The position numbers and the translations under genes are program-made. Source: Herpetosiphonaceae bacterium (lineage in GTDB: Bacteria; Chloroflexota; Chloroflexia; Chloroflexales; Herpetosiphonaceae). Taken from it: a DNA stretch of 64,000 nt. This document shows, piece after piece, positions 19,016 to 27,392 of this stretch. The notes below the pieces were generated by a model. It was given only the letters and a program-made list of their open reading frames with translations. It did no database searches and was not told the DNA's origin. Location of the stretch: positions 186,001 through 250,000 of the forward strand of contig BPHZ01000003.1 in assembly GCA_026003835.1 (NCBI GenBank), given 5' to 3'. Position 1 is the stretch's first letter. Every line of letters begins with the position of its first letter.

Positions 19016-19110
19016 AGAAGAAAGATGCGCTTGTCTTTTGAGAATAGCTTTGCTCACAGCTGGCTAAAAGCGGCTCGGATACTACTGAGACATTGTCATA
19101 AAGTGGGAAG

Positions 19111-19620
19111 TTAGTTTCCATATTTCGTAAGCAGCGCCAGCGCTGTACTGAACGGTGGTGTCTGCTCGTCGATAACAACCTTACAGCTGGAGAGACGGAC
19201 TATTCCCTGGGATGTCAAGAAACTGTAGCTTACCTCTTGGCCGTCGTAGGCTGTGGGGCAGGTACCAGTAAACGGCCGGGACATGATCGCCGTGAGATCT
19301 GCCTGGGCGATCTGGCGCTTCAGCGCCTCAAGCTCCGTTTGGTCCAGCTGGGCCTGCCTGGAGATCCTCTCGCCATCCTTGATCACAAGCAGCCCATCGT
19401 GTTCGAATGTTACCTCGCGGGAGCAAGCGCCATACTGGCAAAGGCCGCCGGTGAAGTGGATCTGGAGCAGTGGAGCCTCCGCTTGAGCGGGGGGATTCTC
19501 CGCTGTATGAGGCTGCAGGGTTGGGGACAGCTGCTGAGCAGAGCTGGACTGCGATGTGCCACAGGCTGTTAACAGGAATAGCCCAAAGATCAGGAATACG
19601 ATACGATAGATGCTCCCCAT
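19111..19620 (-). CDS. Predicted lipoprotein of unknown function
   Basis: 169 residues. The N-terminus is a lipoprotein signal: a hydrophobic stretch then lipobox LLTACG with lipidated Cys20. Next comes a Ser/Gln/Pro-rich linker to about residue 50, then a folded domain with YGACSREVTFEHDG, a helical middle and SCKVVIDEQTPPF. Four Cys in the mature domain may form disulfides. Likely anchored on the outer face of the membrane. I do not recognise the domain. Confidence 0.75.
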   Translation of the reverse strand: MGSIYRIVFLIFGLFLLTACGTSQSSSAQQLSPTLQPHTAENPPAQAEAPLLQIHFTGGLCQYGACSREVTFEHDGLLVIKDGERISRQAQLDQTELEALKRQIAQADLTAIMSRPFTGTCPTAYDGQEVSYSFLTSQGIVRLSSCKVVIDEQTPPFSTALALLTKYGN

Positions 19621-19834
19621 ACAATCCTCCGTATTTGTCGAGCTGTTAGGTACGAGCAGGACGCCAACACTTTGAGGATTGTTCCAGAAGAGAAGTTCCC
19701 CCGATCTTGAACGCTACCGTTTGTGATGTATGCCGGTGAAAGGTGCTGGGAAAGGTGCTGGCTGCATAGCATAGTGGTTGATGGAAGTGCCAGTGCCCAT
19801 GGAGCATCGAGGACTCCTGGCAGTGGGGGCGAGT

Positions 19835-19840
19835 TATAAT
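19835..19840 (+). promoter_or_regulatory. -10 element TATAAT
   Basis: Perfect TATAAT, 64 bases before the small membrane ORF at 19904. The expected -35 position (around 19812) is not consensus. Confidence 0.4.
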
Positions 19841-19903
19841 GATGAATGGGCGTTGATAGTGCAGCGCCCACAGAGTTGATTGAACTCACAGAGAGAGGGA
19901 TTG

Positions 19904-20011
19904 ATGCGTATCCGCTGGTGGTGGGTGCTGCTCTTGCTGATCGTCATCCTCGTTATCTTTGGCCTTATCGTCGTGATAGGGGCTTTGCGGGCCTTATCGA
20001 AGATTGGTTGA
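19904..20011 (+). CDS. 35-residue single-pass membrane peptide
   Basis: Reads MRIRWWWVLLLLIVILVIFG then LIVVIGALRALSKIG. It has a basic start, one transmembrane helix and a basic end. GAGAGGGA lies five bases upstream of the ATG, and a TATAAT at 19835. Its stop is two bases from the convergent Mog-like gene. It may be a small regulatory membrane protein, but a chance ORF is possible; no family is recognised. Confidence 0.5.
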   Translation: MRIRWWWVLLLLIVILVIFGLIVVIGALRALSKIG

Positions 20012-20013
20012 CA

Positions 20014-20499
20014 CTACCCGCAATCGCCCGGGTCTCCCTGAAGTTTTTCGAGCGCGTGGGGCAATGCGGCAAGCACAACCTCCAGATTCTCACGAACGCC
20101 CTTTGGACTTCCCGGCAGGTTAATAATGAGTGTACGGCCGCGCGTGCCGGCAACCATACGTGAGAGCATTGCGAAGGGTGTTTTGCTGAGGCTGGCCGCG
20201 CGCATCGCTTCAGGGATGCCGGGCACCTCGCGCTCGATCACATGCCTGGTGGCCTCCGGCGTAACATCACGTGGCGCCAGGCCGGTGCCGCCCGTGGTTA
20301 GGACGAGCGGCACACCGGCGTCTGCCCAATCGATTAGGGCCCGTTCAATCGCCTCGATCTCGTCGGGCACGACCTGATAGGCCACCTCCTCGGCATCGAG
20401 GCGGGCCATACACGCTCTGATCGCTCTAGCGCTAAGGTCCTCGGCGCGCTCGCCGCGGGCGCCGCGGTCGCTGACCGTGAGGATGGCGAACTGGATCAT
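20014..20499 (-). CDS. mog: MogA/MoaB-family molybdopterin biosynthesis protein
   Basis: 161 residues of the MogA/MoaB fold, which adenylylates molybdopterin or inserts molybdenum. Motifs: FAILTVSDRGARGE at the N-terminus, LVLTTGGTGLAPRDVTPEAT in the middle and LPGSPKGVREN near the end. The start overlaps the stop of the upstream coiled-coil gene (ATGA, 20496-20499), so the two are translationally coupled. No other moa/moe genes are in the window. The MogA-versus-MoaB choice is not settled by eye. Confidence 0.88.
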   Translation of the reverse strand: MIQFAILTVSDRGARGERAEDLSARAIRACMARLDAEEVAYQVVPDEIEAIERALIDWADAGVPLVLTTGGTGLAPRDVTPEATRHVIEREVPGIPEAMRAASLSKTPFAMLSRMVAGTRGRTLIINLPGSPKGVRENLEVVLAALPHALEKLQGDPGDCG

Positions 20500-20810
20500 A
20501 CTGCTGCTTCCTGTTCTCCATACTTACCCGCCGAACGACGCTGCTCCAGGCTAGCCTCTAACTCATCGATCCTGAGCATCTGCTGCAGAATCAACTCCTC
20601 CTGCTCGGAGCGACGGCGGCGCAACAGCTCCACCTCTCGTCGCACGAGAGGATCGACGGTTCCTCCCTCTTGAAGCTGTGCCTGCAAGGGTTGTAGCCGG
20701 AGTTCCAGCTCCTCAAGCTCCCAGGCCAGGTCGCTCAATCGCTCATGTGCCAGTTTGAGCTGGCGCAGGAGATCCTGTAATGATCGTTCCGGGCGTCGTT
20801 GCTCGTACAT
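20496..20810 (-). CDS. Coiled-coil protein of unknown function
   Basis: About 104 residues from MYEQRRPERSLQDLL. Nearly all predicted helix with heptad-like Leu/Glu/Arg patterning (for example LAWELEELELRLQPLQAQL and QQMLRIDELEASLEQRR), so likely a dimeric coiled coil. GGAG lies nine bases before ATG 20810; an earlier ATG at 20825 is also plausible. Its promoter (20842-20870) diverges from the LexA-box promoter three bases away. No family is recognised. Confidence 0.7.
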   Translation of the reverse strand: MYEQRRPERSLQDLLRQLKLAHERLSDLAWELEELELRLQPLQAQLQEGGTVDPLVRREVELLRRRRSEQEELILQQMLRIDELEASLEQRRSAGKYGEQEAAV

Positions 20811-20841
20811 ACCTGAGTACTCCATCCAATCTACCCTAAGT

Positions 20842-20870
20842 AGCATAACATACGATGCGGCGGCGATCAA
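20842..20870 (-). promoter_or_regulatory. Promoter for the coiled-coil/mog unit
   Basis: On the - strand: TTGATC (plus-strand GATCAA 20865-20870), 17-bp spacer, TATGCT (plus-strand AGCATA 20842-20847). Its -35 box is three bases from the -35 of the divergent promoter. Confidence 0.65.
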
Positions 20871-20873
20871 TAC

Positions 20874-20902
20874 TTGACTAAGAACAAATGTTCTGGTATG
20901 CT
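20874..20902 (+). promoter_or_regulatory. Promoter for the DUF6504-like operon
   Basis: TTGACT (20874-20879), 17-bp spacer, TATGCT (20897-20902). The spacer is filled by a perfect palindrome matching a LexA box, a placement that allows direct repression. Confidence 0.75.
20881..20894. promoter_or_regulatory. LexA/DinR-type SOS box
   Basis: AGAACAAATGTTCT, with core GAAC-AAAT-GTTC. It fits the Gram-positive DinR/LexA consensus GAAC-RNRY-GTTC at every core position. It lies between the -35 and -10 of the + promoter and next to the divergent promoter. Which LexA motif this organism uses is not known from the window. Confidence 0.65.
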
Positions 20903-20946
20903 TTAAGCAGTACATATGTACGTAGACCTGCGCAGGAGTTCATCCT

Positions 20947-21177
20947 ATGGCACGAGTTGAGCCGATCGATCTGCGTGAGAAACGTTTTAACTATTTGCCC
21001 GCCCGCTTTATGTGGCGTGGGGAGCAGCACCGGATTCGCCGGGTAGAGCGTGTGTGGTCGCGGCCAGGGCGAGGTGCGCGGTCGCCCCGCACCTATTTCC
21101 GGGTCCGCTGCTACAACGATAAGGTATTTGATATCTTTCAGGACGTGCGACTTAACGCCTGGTATCTTGAACGTTGA
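20947..21177 (+). CDS. DUF6504-like small basic protein
   Basis: 76 residues, strongly basic. The pattern LPARFMWRGEQHRIRRVERVW, then YFRVRCYNDKVFDIFQDV, with conserved W/R spacing, resembles DUF6504 proteins. In actinobacteria I recall these near the ImuB/DnaE2 SOS mutagenesis genes. ATG 20947 follows GGAG. A LexA-type box lies in its promoter, consistent with an SOS role. The family call is from memory of pattern and needs an HMM test. Confidence 0.6.
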   Translation: MARVEPIDLREKRFNYLPARFMWRGEQHRIRRVERVWSRPGRGARSPRTYFRVRCYNDKVFDIFQDVRLNAWYLER

Positions 21178-21191
21178 CCACGGAGGCAGCT

Positions 21192-21410
21192 ATGTACCTG
21201 GGCTGGTTTGACGACAATCCAAAGAAGGCGCTGCATCTTAAGATTAGCGAGGCAATCGAGGCCTACGAGGATCGCTTCGGCGATCACCCGAACATCGTGC
21301 TGGTCAACGAGGCGGAGGTAGCTCAGGTCGATGGTATAGAGATTCAGCCGAAGCCGTTTGTCCGCCGCAACTATTTTTGGGTTGGCCGCCACGAGCCGAC
21401 GCCGGCCTAG
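21192..21410 (+). CDS. Conserved-looking 72-residue protein of unknown function
   Basis: Starts MYLGWFDDNPKKALHLKISE and ends RRNYFWVGRHEPTPA. A helical N-terminal half with an acidic-aromatic motif (GWFDDNPKK) is followed by PNIVLVNEAEVAQVDGIEI, a likely beta-alpha element. GGAGG (21182-21186) precedes ATG 21192. It starts 14 bases after the DUF6504-like gene and is surely cotranscribed from the LexA-box promoter. No family is recognised. Confidence 0.75.
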   Translation: MYLGWFDDNPKKALHLKISEAIEAYEDRFGDHPNIVLVNEAEVAQVDGIEIQPKPFVRRNYFWVGRHEPTPA

Positions 21411-21584
21411 TGGAGAGGCCGCCATCATGAGCTTATAAGGGCGCTGCCGGTATGGCTCCGTCTGCCCTGGGGAGCCAGGTGACCTACGGGATGGGGGGCG
21501 AGCCTCGCGTTCGCCCCTCCATAAGCGTAGCTGTTCGGCCAATCCATCCGCTTCCTCTGTTTGCTGCAGCTTGCCCCGGTATGG

Positions 21585-21590
21585 TATAGT
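21585..21590 (+). promoter_or_regulatory. Extended -10 for the glycosyltransferase
   Basis: TGGTATAGT (hexamer 21585-21590) with a possible TTGCTG -35 at 21561-21566 (18-bp spacer). It lies 50 bases before the ATG at 21640. The stretch 21411-21560 holds only an imperfect GC-rich hairpin near 21490-21522. Confidence 0.55.
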
Positions 21591-21639
21591 GCCTGCGCTA
21601 TGGATGAAACCGTAAGATTGTAGCAACCGGTTCGACAGG

Positions 21640-22830
21640 ATGCGCATCCTATTCCTGACACCTTATCCTCCCTACCCGCCACATGGCGGGGGCCCACAAC
21701 GGATGTATCAGTTTATCAAAGGCCTCAGCGCCCGGCACGAGATCTGGTGCCTCAGCTTCAGCCCATCGCCTCAGGCCAGCGCTGCGGCAGCGCCGCTGGC
21801 CGATTACTGCAAGTTGATGCTGATCCACGCGCCACGCCGTACATTGCTGCGCCGCGCTGTCCAGACCCTGACATCGCCGCTGCCCGATATGGCGCTGCGG
21901 GCGCGCTCCAGCGCCTTCGACGATGCCCTGAATCGCTTGCTTGCCAGGATGTCGTTCGATGTTGTGCAGGCCGAGAGTATTGAGATGGCGCAGCATGCGA
22001 TCCAGGCGCGCGGCCGGGTCCCATTGGCGATTCTGGATCAGTTCAACGCTGAGTATGTGCTGCAACGGCGCGCTGCGCTGACCGATCTGCGTCAGGTGCG
22101 CCGTCTCCACGCCGGCCTGTACTCGCTTGCTCAATGGCAAAAGCTGGCTCGCTATGAGACGCAGGTTTGTAGCTCTGTCGATCGGGTGGTGGTGGTCTCT
22201 GCTGAGGACCGCCGGGCCCTAATGCAGTTGTCTCCTGCTATCGATGCGGCTGTTGTGCCCAACGGCGTCGATACCGATTTTTTCGCCCCTGGCAACCAAG
22301 ACCCTCAGGGCGATTGTCTGCTCTTTACCGGGACAATGGATTTTCGCCCCAATATCGATGCTGTACGCTGGTTCGTGGAGGAGGTGCTGCCGCTTGTGCG
22401 ACGGCGGAGGCCCGCCTATCTGCGCGTTGTCGGTCGTAACCCGGCAGCGGCGGTCCGCTCCCTTGCGCGTCCTGGGATCGTCGAGGTTGTCGGCGAGGTT
22501 GAGGATGTGCGCGATTCGTTCAGGCGGGCCGCTGTCTACGTCGTGCCCATGCGCATTGGCGGCGGCGTGCGGCTCAAGCTGCTGGAGGCCTTTTCCATGG
22601 CTCTGCCGGTCGTCTCGACCAGCATGGGCACCGAGGGTGTGGAAGGGCTGCGCGATGGCGAGCATTGCCTGCTGGCGGATACGCCTGGCGCCTTTGCCGG
22701 TGCTATCATTCAGCTGCTTGAGGATCGGGAGTTGGCGCGCCGGCTGGGCGCCGCAGCCCGCGAGCTGGCGTACTCGCGTTATGATTGGCGCGCAATTGTC
22801 CCGAAGCTGGAAATGCTCTACGCCGGCTAA
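21640..22830 (+). CDS. Glycosyltransferase family 4 protein
   Basis: 396 residues, GT-B fold. N-terminal Rossmann half begins MRILFLTPYPPYPPHGGG; the C-terminal half has LFTGTMDFRPNIDAVRWF, the nucleotide-sugar site IGGGVRLKLLEAFSMALPVV and the E-x7-E type acidic pair. It probably adds a sugar to a cell-surface glycan or lipid in the cytoplasm. Donor and acceptor are unknown. Its stop lies about 10 bases from a truncated integrase on the opposite strand, so the island boundary falls right after it. Confidence 0.9.
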   Translation: MRILFLTPYPPYPPHGGGPQRMYQFIKGLSARHEIWCLSFSPSPQASAAAAPLADYCKLMLIHAPRRTLLRRAVQTLTSPLPDMALRARSSAFDDALNRLLARMSFDVVQAESIEMAQHAIQARGRVPLAILDQFNAEYVLQRRAALTDLRQVRRLHAGLYSLAQWQKLARYETQVCSSVDRVVVVSAEDRRALMQLSPAIDAAVVPNGVDTDFFAPGNQDPQGDCLLFTGTMDFRPNIDAVRWFVEEVLPLVRRRRPAYLRVVGRNPAAAVRSLARPGIVEVVGEVEDVRDSFRRAAVYVVPMRIGGGVRLKLLEAFSMALPVVSTSMGTEGVEGLRDGEHCLLADTPGAFAGAIIQLLEDRELARRLGAAARELAYSRYDWRAIVPKLEMLYAG

Positions 22831-22841
22831 TCAGTGAGTTC

Positions 22842-23498
22842 ATATAATTGACTGCGAATGTATGTCGCAATGTATGCGCACCGGCTGTGGCTGGTACTAA
22901 CTGTCGCGCAGCGCAGTCGCGTACCAACACATCAATCATATGCCGCATCGCCTGATTGCTGAAGCGGCCACCCTTTTGGCTGCGCCATAACGGGCTCAGT
23001 ACACCTTTCTCCTGGCGTTGCGGCCAGGCGGCAGAAACTGCCCTGAGTGTGGGCTCAACACTAAGCAGTGGCGCAACGTAATGGGCGAGCGCCTGTCGGG
23101 CTGAAGCATTCAACAGAACTTGCGGGATTTGTTGCCCTTGCCAGCTCGAATGATTGCCGAACCGCTGCGTTCGTCGAACTGTATGTCAGAGAAATTCAAG
23201 TTGCGACACTCGTCAATGCGCATACCGATCTGCAGTAGGACCTGCACAATGGCATAGTCGCGCTCCGGGTGCCGCGAGCGATCGGCGTGAAATCATCGAG
23301 AGACAGCGGACGCTGTTCTTCGGCCTTGTACCAGGCGAGGAACAGTTGGATGGCGCTGGTGTAGCGCCGCACGGTCCCAGGGGTGTGGTCCGCTTTTTTT
23401 AAATTTGTGGCCCACTGATCAAGCAATTCCCCAGGAGTTAGATGTAACTTTGATCGATAATTTTGAGTTGGGGCAAAAGACAGGTTAGGGCTCCCCAA
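22842..23498 (-). pseudogene. Tyrosine recombinase/integrase remnant
   Basis: Three pieces in different frames. The N-terminal SAM-like core-binding part runs LHLTPGELLDQWATNLKKAD to LSLDDFTP. A gap of about 70 codons follows, then RSRHPERDYAIVQVLLQ with IGMRIDEC, then GKGNKSRK and LLNASARQALAHY after a missing G near 23119. It has the box II start HTLRHTFAVNYM but no LGH region and no catalytic Tyr; the frame runs on into the antisense of the glycosyltransferase. It is therefore inactive. It marks the left edge of an AT-richer island. Confidence 0.82.
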
Positions 23499-23626
23499 TG
23501 AAGAAAAAGAGCTCCCCAGCTAACGAGATTCTGGCAGCTTAAACACGATCGATCTTTTTGATATAGATCAAAAATAGCATCCCAATTGTTGAGCTCAAGT
23601 GTGATTTCGTCTACCCGTCTCTGAAG

Positions 23627-24288
23627 TCACAATGGTCCATACTGGGTTGGTTCTCGCGTCCTGATCCTTTCGGGACTTCTAGGACTATCTTTTTTCTTCT
23701 TACTATGATCATGCTGTAAACGTATTTGCACCCATGCTTCCTCAATTGGAAGGCTAATGTCGAGCTCTGGCACTACCAGGTGAGCGATGATATCTCGGAG
23801 CCAAGATCTGTATCGCTCGAGATCTGTGCTGATTAAGGGAATCGCAACTCGTAGGTCAAAGTCTTTACTGCCGAGGAGTGTCATAAGGCTCTGATAATCC
23901 CGGCGCCCCTGAACTTTATCAACTGGAAACCTTCTTTGCACAAGGTATCCCACGCCTTTTCAGCATTGTTCTGGTTAGCTATAATCGAGGAGAGAATGCT
24001 TTTCGTTAGATTAATTGAAGCCGCTCCTTCCTCGAAGTCAATTACTATTACAGAAAATCGCGCAAATAAATCGGCCGAGGGAATAATCCCTTTTGTTCTC
24101 ATTCGTTCGAGAACCTCTTCTGTAACAGGCTTAAGATCATCAAATCTTCCCTGTCCTAATCTTTTTGCGTCACGTTTCAAATCTTCTTTAATAGGCTTAC
24201 TAGTGGTGGAGTCAACTAGTAGAACCGCATAGGGGGCCGGATCTTTTGCAAGGCCGTCAATTAAAGAAAGGGCAGCGTCCCAGAAATC
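23627..24288 (-). pseudogene. Broken gene of unknown function in the defence-like island
   Basis: The frame from about 24288 reads SLIDGLAKDPAPYAVLLVDS, then ERMRTKGIIPSADLFARFSV, then shifts near 23905 into SLMTLLGSKDFDLRVAIPLI and WLRDIIAHLVVPELD to a stop at 23627. Only a weak TTG (24180) could start it, and an in-frame stop lies directly upstream, so the N-terminus is missing or belongs to a fusion. The segment ending PIEEAWVQIRLQ faintly recalls regions before NACHT domains in STAND ATPases, but no P-loop follows. Not assigned. Confidence 0.5.
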
Positions 24289-25060
24289 TTAGCTCTTCTC
24301 CCTGGCCCATGATAGAATTTGCCGACCTACTTCAGCCTCTTGAGCCCCTCGCCTGTCCTCTAGATCCTGGAAGAAGGATTCCTCATCCCATTGCCCGCTG
24401 TCAAGTACACTACTGCTCTTCTTCTGCTGGGCCTCAGCCGTCTGCCCAATTACTCGCGGCACCAACGTTTTCAATCCAGGGCCGACATATTGTTTGATTT
24501 CGACTGCCAGTACTTCCGCAGGATCCATTTGCTCATTCAGAAATTCAACGATCCTGCGTAGTTCAGATGGGATTTCGTCAGCGACGAAGATCATGTGGAT
24601 CTTCCCTGCCTGCAGGTTGGTCTTTGCCTGCTGCCAGAATTGCTCCGGTTCGCTCCCCAGACCAAGGAATTCCTCTAATACCATATCTGGGCTTTGCTGG
24701 CGCTCCTCGCATGTTGCTGTGAAACGCGCCCGGATCTCCTCGATCGGCCAGTACATAACTGCATTGGCAGCATATTCGAGCATCTGACCAATGACTTCAA
24801 TTATCGTTGGGATAGCATCTTGGTCCAAGAATAAATGATCGACCAACCAACGGCGAGCGCCGGATCTCTCGGAGGGCAGACCAAGCTCGCGAGAGATGAG
24901 CAGCCAGCGACGCGGATTTACGCTATCAATCTGATCTCCGGCTAGTAGATTTGGGTATTGAGCAAGTAGCTCTTGGAGCAGATCCTCCGGTATCATAGTC
25001 CTGCTCACGGAGTTCGACCAGCTGCCCGTTATCCTGGATGACGAGGATGCCACCTGTCAT
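24289..25060 (-). CDS. Putative PD-(D/E)XK-like nuclease-associated protein, one apparent frameshift
   Basis: The true start is probably ATG 25060, overlapping the Mrr-like gene stop (ATGA). It reads MTGGILVIQDNGQLVELREQ then DYDTEDLLQELLAQYPNLLA once one extra G near 24987 is removed. The core DPAEVLAVEIKQYVG has the E-x-K element expected of a restriction-endonuclease-like fold, preceded by IHMIFVADEIPSELRRIVEF. The C-terminus (ILSWAREKS, stop) looks shorter than I expect for the family, which usually continues past this point. It forms an operon with the Mrr-family gene. Function inferred from motif and neighbour only. Confidence 0.65.
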
Positions 25061-26256
25061 AGCTGCTCTTCCTTGTCCTGCTCAGTGAACTGTTCTAGCT
25101 TCTTCGGGTCAAATTCAATGTACTCGACCGATTTCTTGGTAACTCCAATCTGGTACTGAATCAGTAAATCTAACAATTTCTCGCCGTCAATCAGCGTGAT
25201 TGGGGCGGCTCCTCGCTCAAACGCCGCCTCGATGGTACCCCTGGAGAAGCCGCCGGTGGTGATAATTGTGCCTCGTACTGCACTAAAGCGGTGCAAGGAG
25301 CCGCGAAGTTCGTCAAGGGTTTTGCGGTTGATGTTTCCCTTGTGGCGCTTGACTTGGACAACCTCGCGGACAGAGCTAATGCCAAGTTCAATGTTTGCGA
25401 CGAGATCGACCCCTTTATCGTTGACAGGCGTCGTCGTTTCAACGTCGGTGTAGCCCATCTCTTGTAGGAGCAGGTTGATGAGATCCTCAAATTTAAAAGG
25501 ATTCATGGTCGCAATTTGGTTGGCCAGAGCTGCTCGGCTTTCTCTGCTGATGTTCGCGGCGAGTTTCAGCAGCTCAGATTGCTCGGAGGTGATAATCTTT
25601 TCCCCGGTGCCTGTTGCCTGGTTCCTCAGGTATGAGAGTCCCGCGTCCGTAACCTCGTATATCTGACCACGCCGGGAGATATAACCACGGTCGATCAGGT
25701 TGACGAGGCGATTGTAGAGGAAGCTTTTGATGACACTCTCACTATGCGCGGTTGTTATGGTACGACAGTAGGAGATATACTGCGGGAGGAAATCACTACG
25801 ACGGCCCGGCCCGCGTTCCGCAACAAGTTGAAGAACCTCTATAAGGCCCTCATAGTTATCAATCTCAATGACGACCTGGCTAATCTCTTTCGCAAGGAAG
25901 TCCTTTCCACGCTCGGTAAGGCGCAAGATGTCATCGCTACCTTGCTCAAGGAGATAATGGCGATTGGCCAGCCACCAGCCGCCTCGTGTATGGCGAGGGT
26001 TGAGCTCCCCTTGCGACTCCTTCCAGATCCGCTGCGCTAGTAACCGTTCATCGCCGGCGAGCCGCTCTTCGATCCAGATATCGGGGTTTGTCCAGTCCTC
26101 CGGCGCTTGGGGACTGCCACGTTGTTCCAGGATACGTTCTGCCATTTTACGGTACAGGCCAGCACTTACTCCGTTAAGGATCCGTAGCAGATGCCGTGCC
26201 TCTCGATAGGTAGGGAGATGCGGAGTCTGGGAGCGGAGGCCCGAACTACTTGCCAT
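25057..26256 (-). CDS. Mrr-family restriction endonuclease with winged-helix N-terminus
   Basis: 399 residues. Residues 1-225 contain helix-rich, winged-helix-like segments (LVNLIDRGYISRRGQIYEVT). Residues about 240-375 match the Mrr catalytic domain: MNPFKFEDLINLLLQEMGY, then DKGVDLVANI, then REVVQVKRHKG, giving the D-x(n)-Q-x-K active site, and TTGGFSRGTIEAA. Likely cuts modified or foreign DNA. ATG 26256 has GAGGT upstream. It is AT-richer than flanking housekeeping genes and sits beside an integrase remnant, supporting acquisition by transfer. Confidence 0.85.
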   Translation of the reverse strand: MASSSGLRSQTPHLPTYREARHLLRILNGVSAGLYRKMAERILEQRGSPQAPEDWTNPDIWIEERLAGDERLLAQRIWKESQGELNPRHTRGGWWLANRHYLLEQGSDDILRLTERGKDFLAKEISQVVIEIDNYEGLIEVLQLVAERGPGRRSDFLPQYISYCRTITTAHSESVIKSFLYNRLVNLIDRGYISRRGQIYEVTDAGLSYLRNQATGTGEKIITSEQSELLKLAANISRESRAALANQIATMNPFKFEDLINLLLQEMGYTDVETTTPVNDKGVDLVANIELGISSVREVVQVKRHKGNINRKTLDELRGSLHRFSAVRGTIITTGGFSRGTIEAAFERGAAPITLIDGEKLLDLLIQYQIGVTKKSVEYIEFDPKKLEQFTEQDKEEQL

Positions 26257-26403
26257 CTGTACCTCACTCTATTCTATTTATACCATTTCAAGATGAGAAT
26301 GCAGCATGAAGAGTTAAAGCGGCGGGCTTTCTGCCGATTTTTTTGCAAGATCTAAAAAACAGATCCAGTTACAACAGTTACAAGAGAGGTGTTGATAAAG
26401 AAG

Positions 26404-26480
26404 TGGTGCCCCTGGGGCGACTCGAACGCCCGACCTACCGCTTAGGAGGCGGTTGCTCTATCCACCTGAGCTACAGGGGC
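26404..26480 (-). tRNA. tRNA-Arg(CCT)
   Basis: On the - strand the acceptor arms GCCCCTG (26480-26474) and CAGGGGC (26414-26408) pair perfectly. Discriminator A (26407) is followed by an encoded CCA (26406-26404). The anticodon stem ACCGC/GCGGT encloses a loop with anticodon CCT, reading Arg AGG. The T-loop shows GTTCGAGTC. Its 3' end points at the defence-like island, a common integration geometry. Confidence 0.95.
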
Positions 26481-26570
26481 ACAGTGGCACGCGCGCATTA
26501 TACCATGCCTGCTCGCCTTGGGCAAAAAAACGGGGGCGAGGTGCGCGATCCGGACCTCGGGGCTGCCAGC

Positions 26571-27335
26571 TCAACGCTCGGAAGTCTCTTCGGGCTGCCA
26601 CCCCCAAGATCGCAGGATCTCACGATCCCGCTCCGAGAGCCGGGCACGCTTGAGGAGGTCCGGCCGGCGTTCCAGCGTGCGCCGCAGCCGCTGCTCGTGG
26701 CGCCAGCGGGCGATCTCGGCGTGATGGCCGGAGAGCAGGACCGGCGGGACCTCGCTGCCGCGCCAGTTTGCCGGGCGGGTGTACTGCGGATACTCCAAGA
26801 GCCCGCCGTCATGACTCTCCTCGCCAAGCGATGACAGGTCGAGAACGCCCGGTACCAGACGGCCTACCGCATCGACGACGACCATCGCTGCCAGTTCGCC
26901 GCCCGTCAGCACATAATCGCCGATCGACACTTCATCGCTGACGTAGCGCTCGATAAAGCGCTCGTCGACACCCTCGTAGTGCCCGCAGATGAGGATCAGC
27001 CGTGGCTGCCTGGCCCACGCCTGTGCCTGCGCCTGCGTAAAGAGCCGCCCCGCAGGTGTGAGCAGCACAACCGGCGGGCGCTCGCCGTCCGGCTGTCCAT
27101 CCTCGGCGAGCACCGCTTCGAGACACCGCGCCAGGGGCTCGGGCTTGAGCACCATCCCTGCTCCACCGCCATATGGATAATCGTCGGCGGAACGATGCCG
27201 ATCCGTGGTGTAGTCGCGGATGTCGTGGAGATGGATGTGGAGGAGTCCGGCCTGCTGCGCCCGCTTTAGAATGCTCTCGCTTAGGGGGCCTTGGAACATC
27301 TCAGGAAAAAGTGTCAGGATGTCGAAGCGCATCAT
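26571..27335 (-). CDS. trmD: tRNA (guanine(37)-N1)-methyltransferase
   Basis: Methylates G37 of tRNAs to prevent frameshifting. 254 residues. SPOUT knot motifs: [14 protein letters not shown] at the N-terminus, [28 protein letters not shown] and [19 protein letters not shown]. Start ATG 27335, with the second Met at 27332 equally possible. In many bacteria trmD follows rimM; here it is 13 kb away on the opposite strand. Confidence 0.95.
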   Translation of the reverse strand: MMRFDILTLFPEMFQGPLSESILKRAQQAGLLHIHLHDIRDYTTDRHRSADDYPYGGGAGMVLKPEPLARCLEAVLAEDGQPDGERPPVVLLTPAGRLFTQAQAQAWARQPRLILICGHYEGVDERFIERYVSDEVSIGDYVLTGGELAAMVVVDAVGRLVPGVLDLSSLGEESHDGGLLEYPQYTRPANWRGSEVPPVLLSGHHAEIARWRHEQRLRRTLERRPDLLKRARLSERDREILRSWGWQPEETSER

Positions 27336-27346
27336 CAGCTAAGGGT

Positions 27347-27387
27347 TTCACGTTTCAAGCTGAGTCCCAGCATAGCTTGAACGTGAA
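27347..27387. repeat. Hairpin-forming TTTCAAG intergenic repeat
   Basis: TTCACGTTTCAAGCT (27347-27361) pairs with AGCTTGAACGTGAA (27374-27387) with one bulged T. It lies between trmD and the oxidoreductase gene, and its words recur at 39436 and 39809. Confidence 0.6.
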
Positions 27388-27392
27388 GCTGT

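Noticed and set aside
22842..26480. Functional attL/attR pair of an integrative element
   Set aside because: I looked for a copy of the tRNA-Arg 3' sequence near 22840 and found none, so only a hypothesis is reported.
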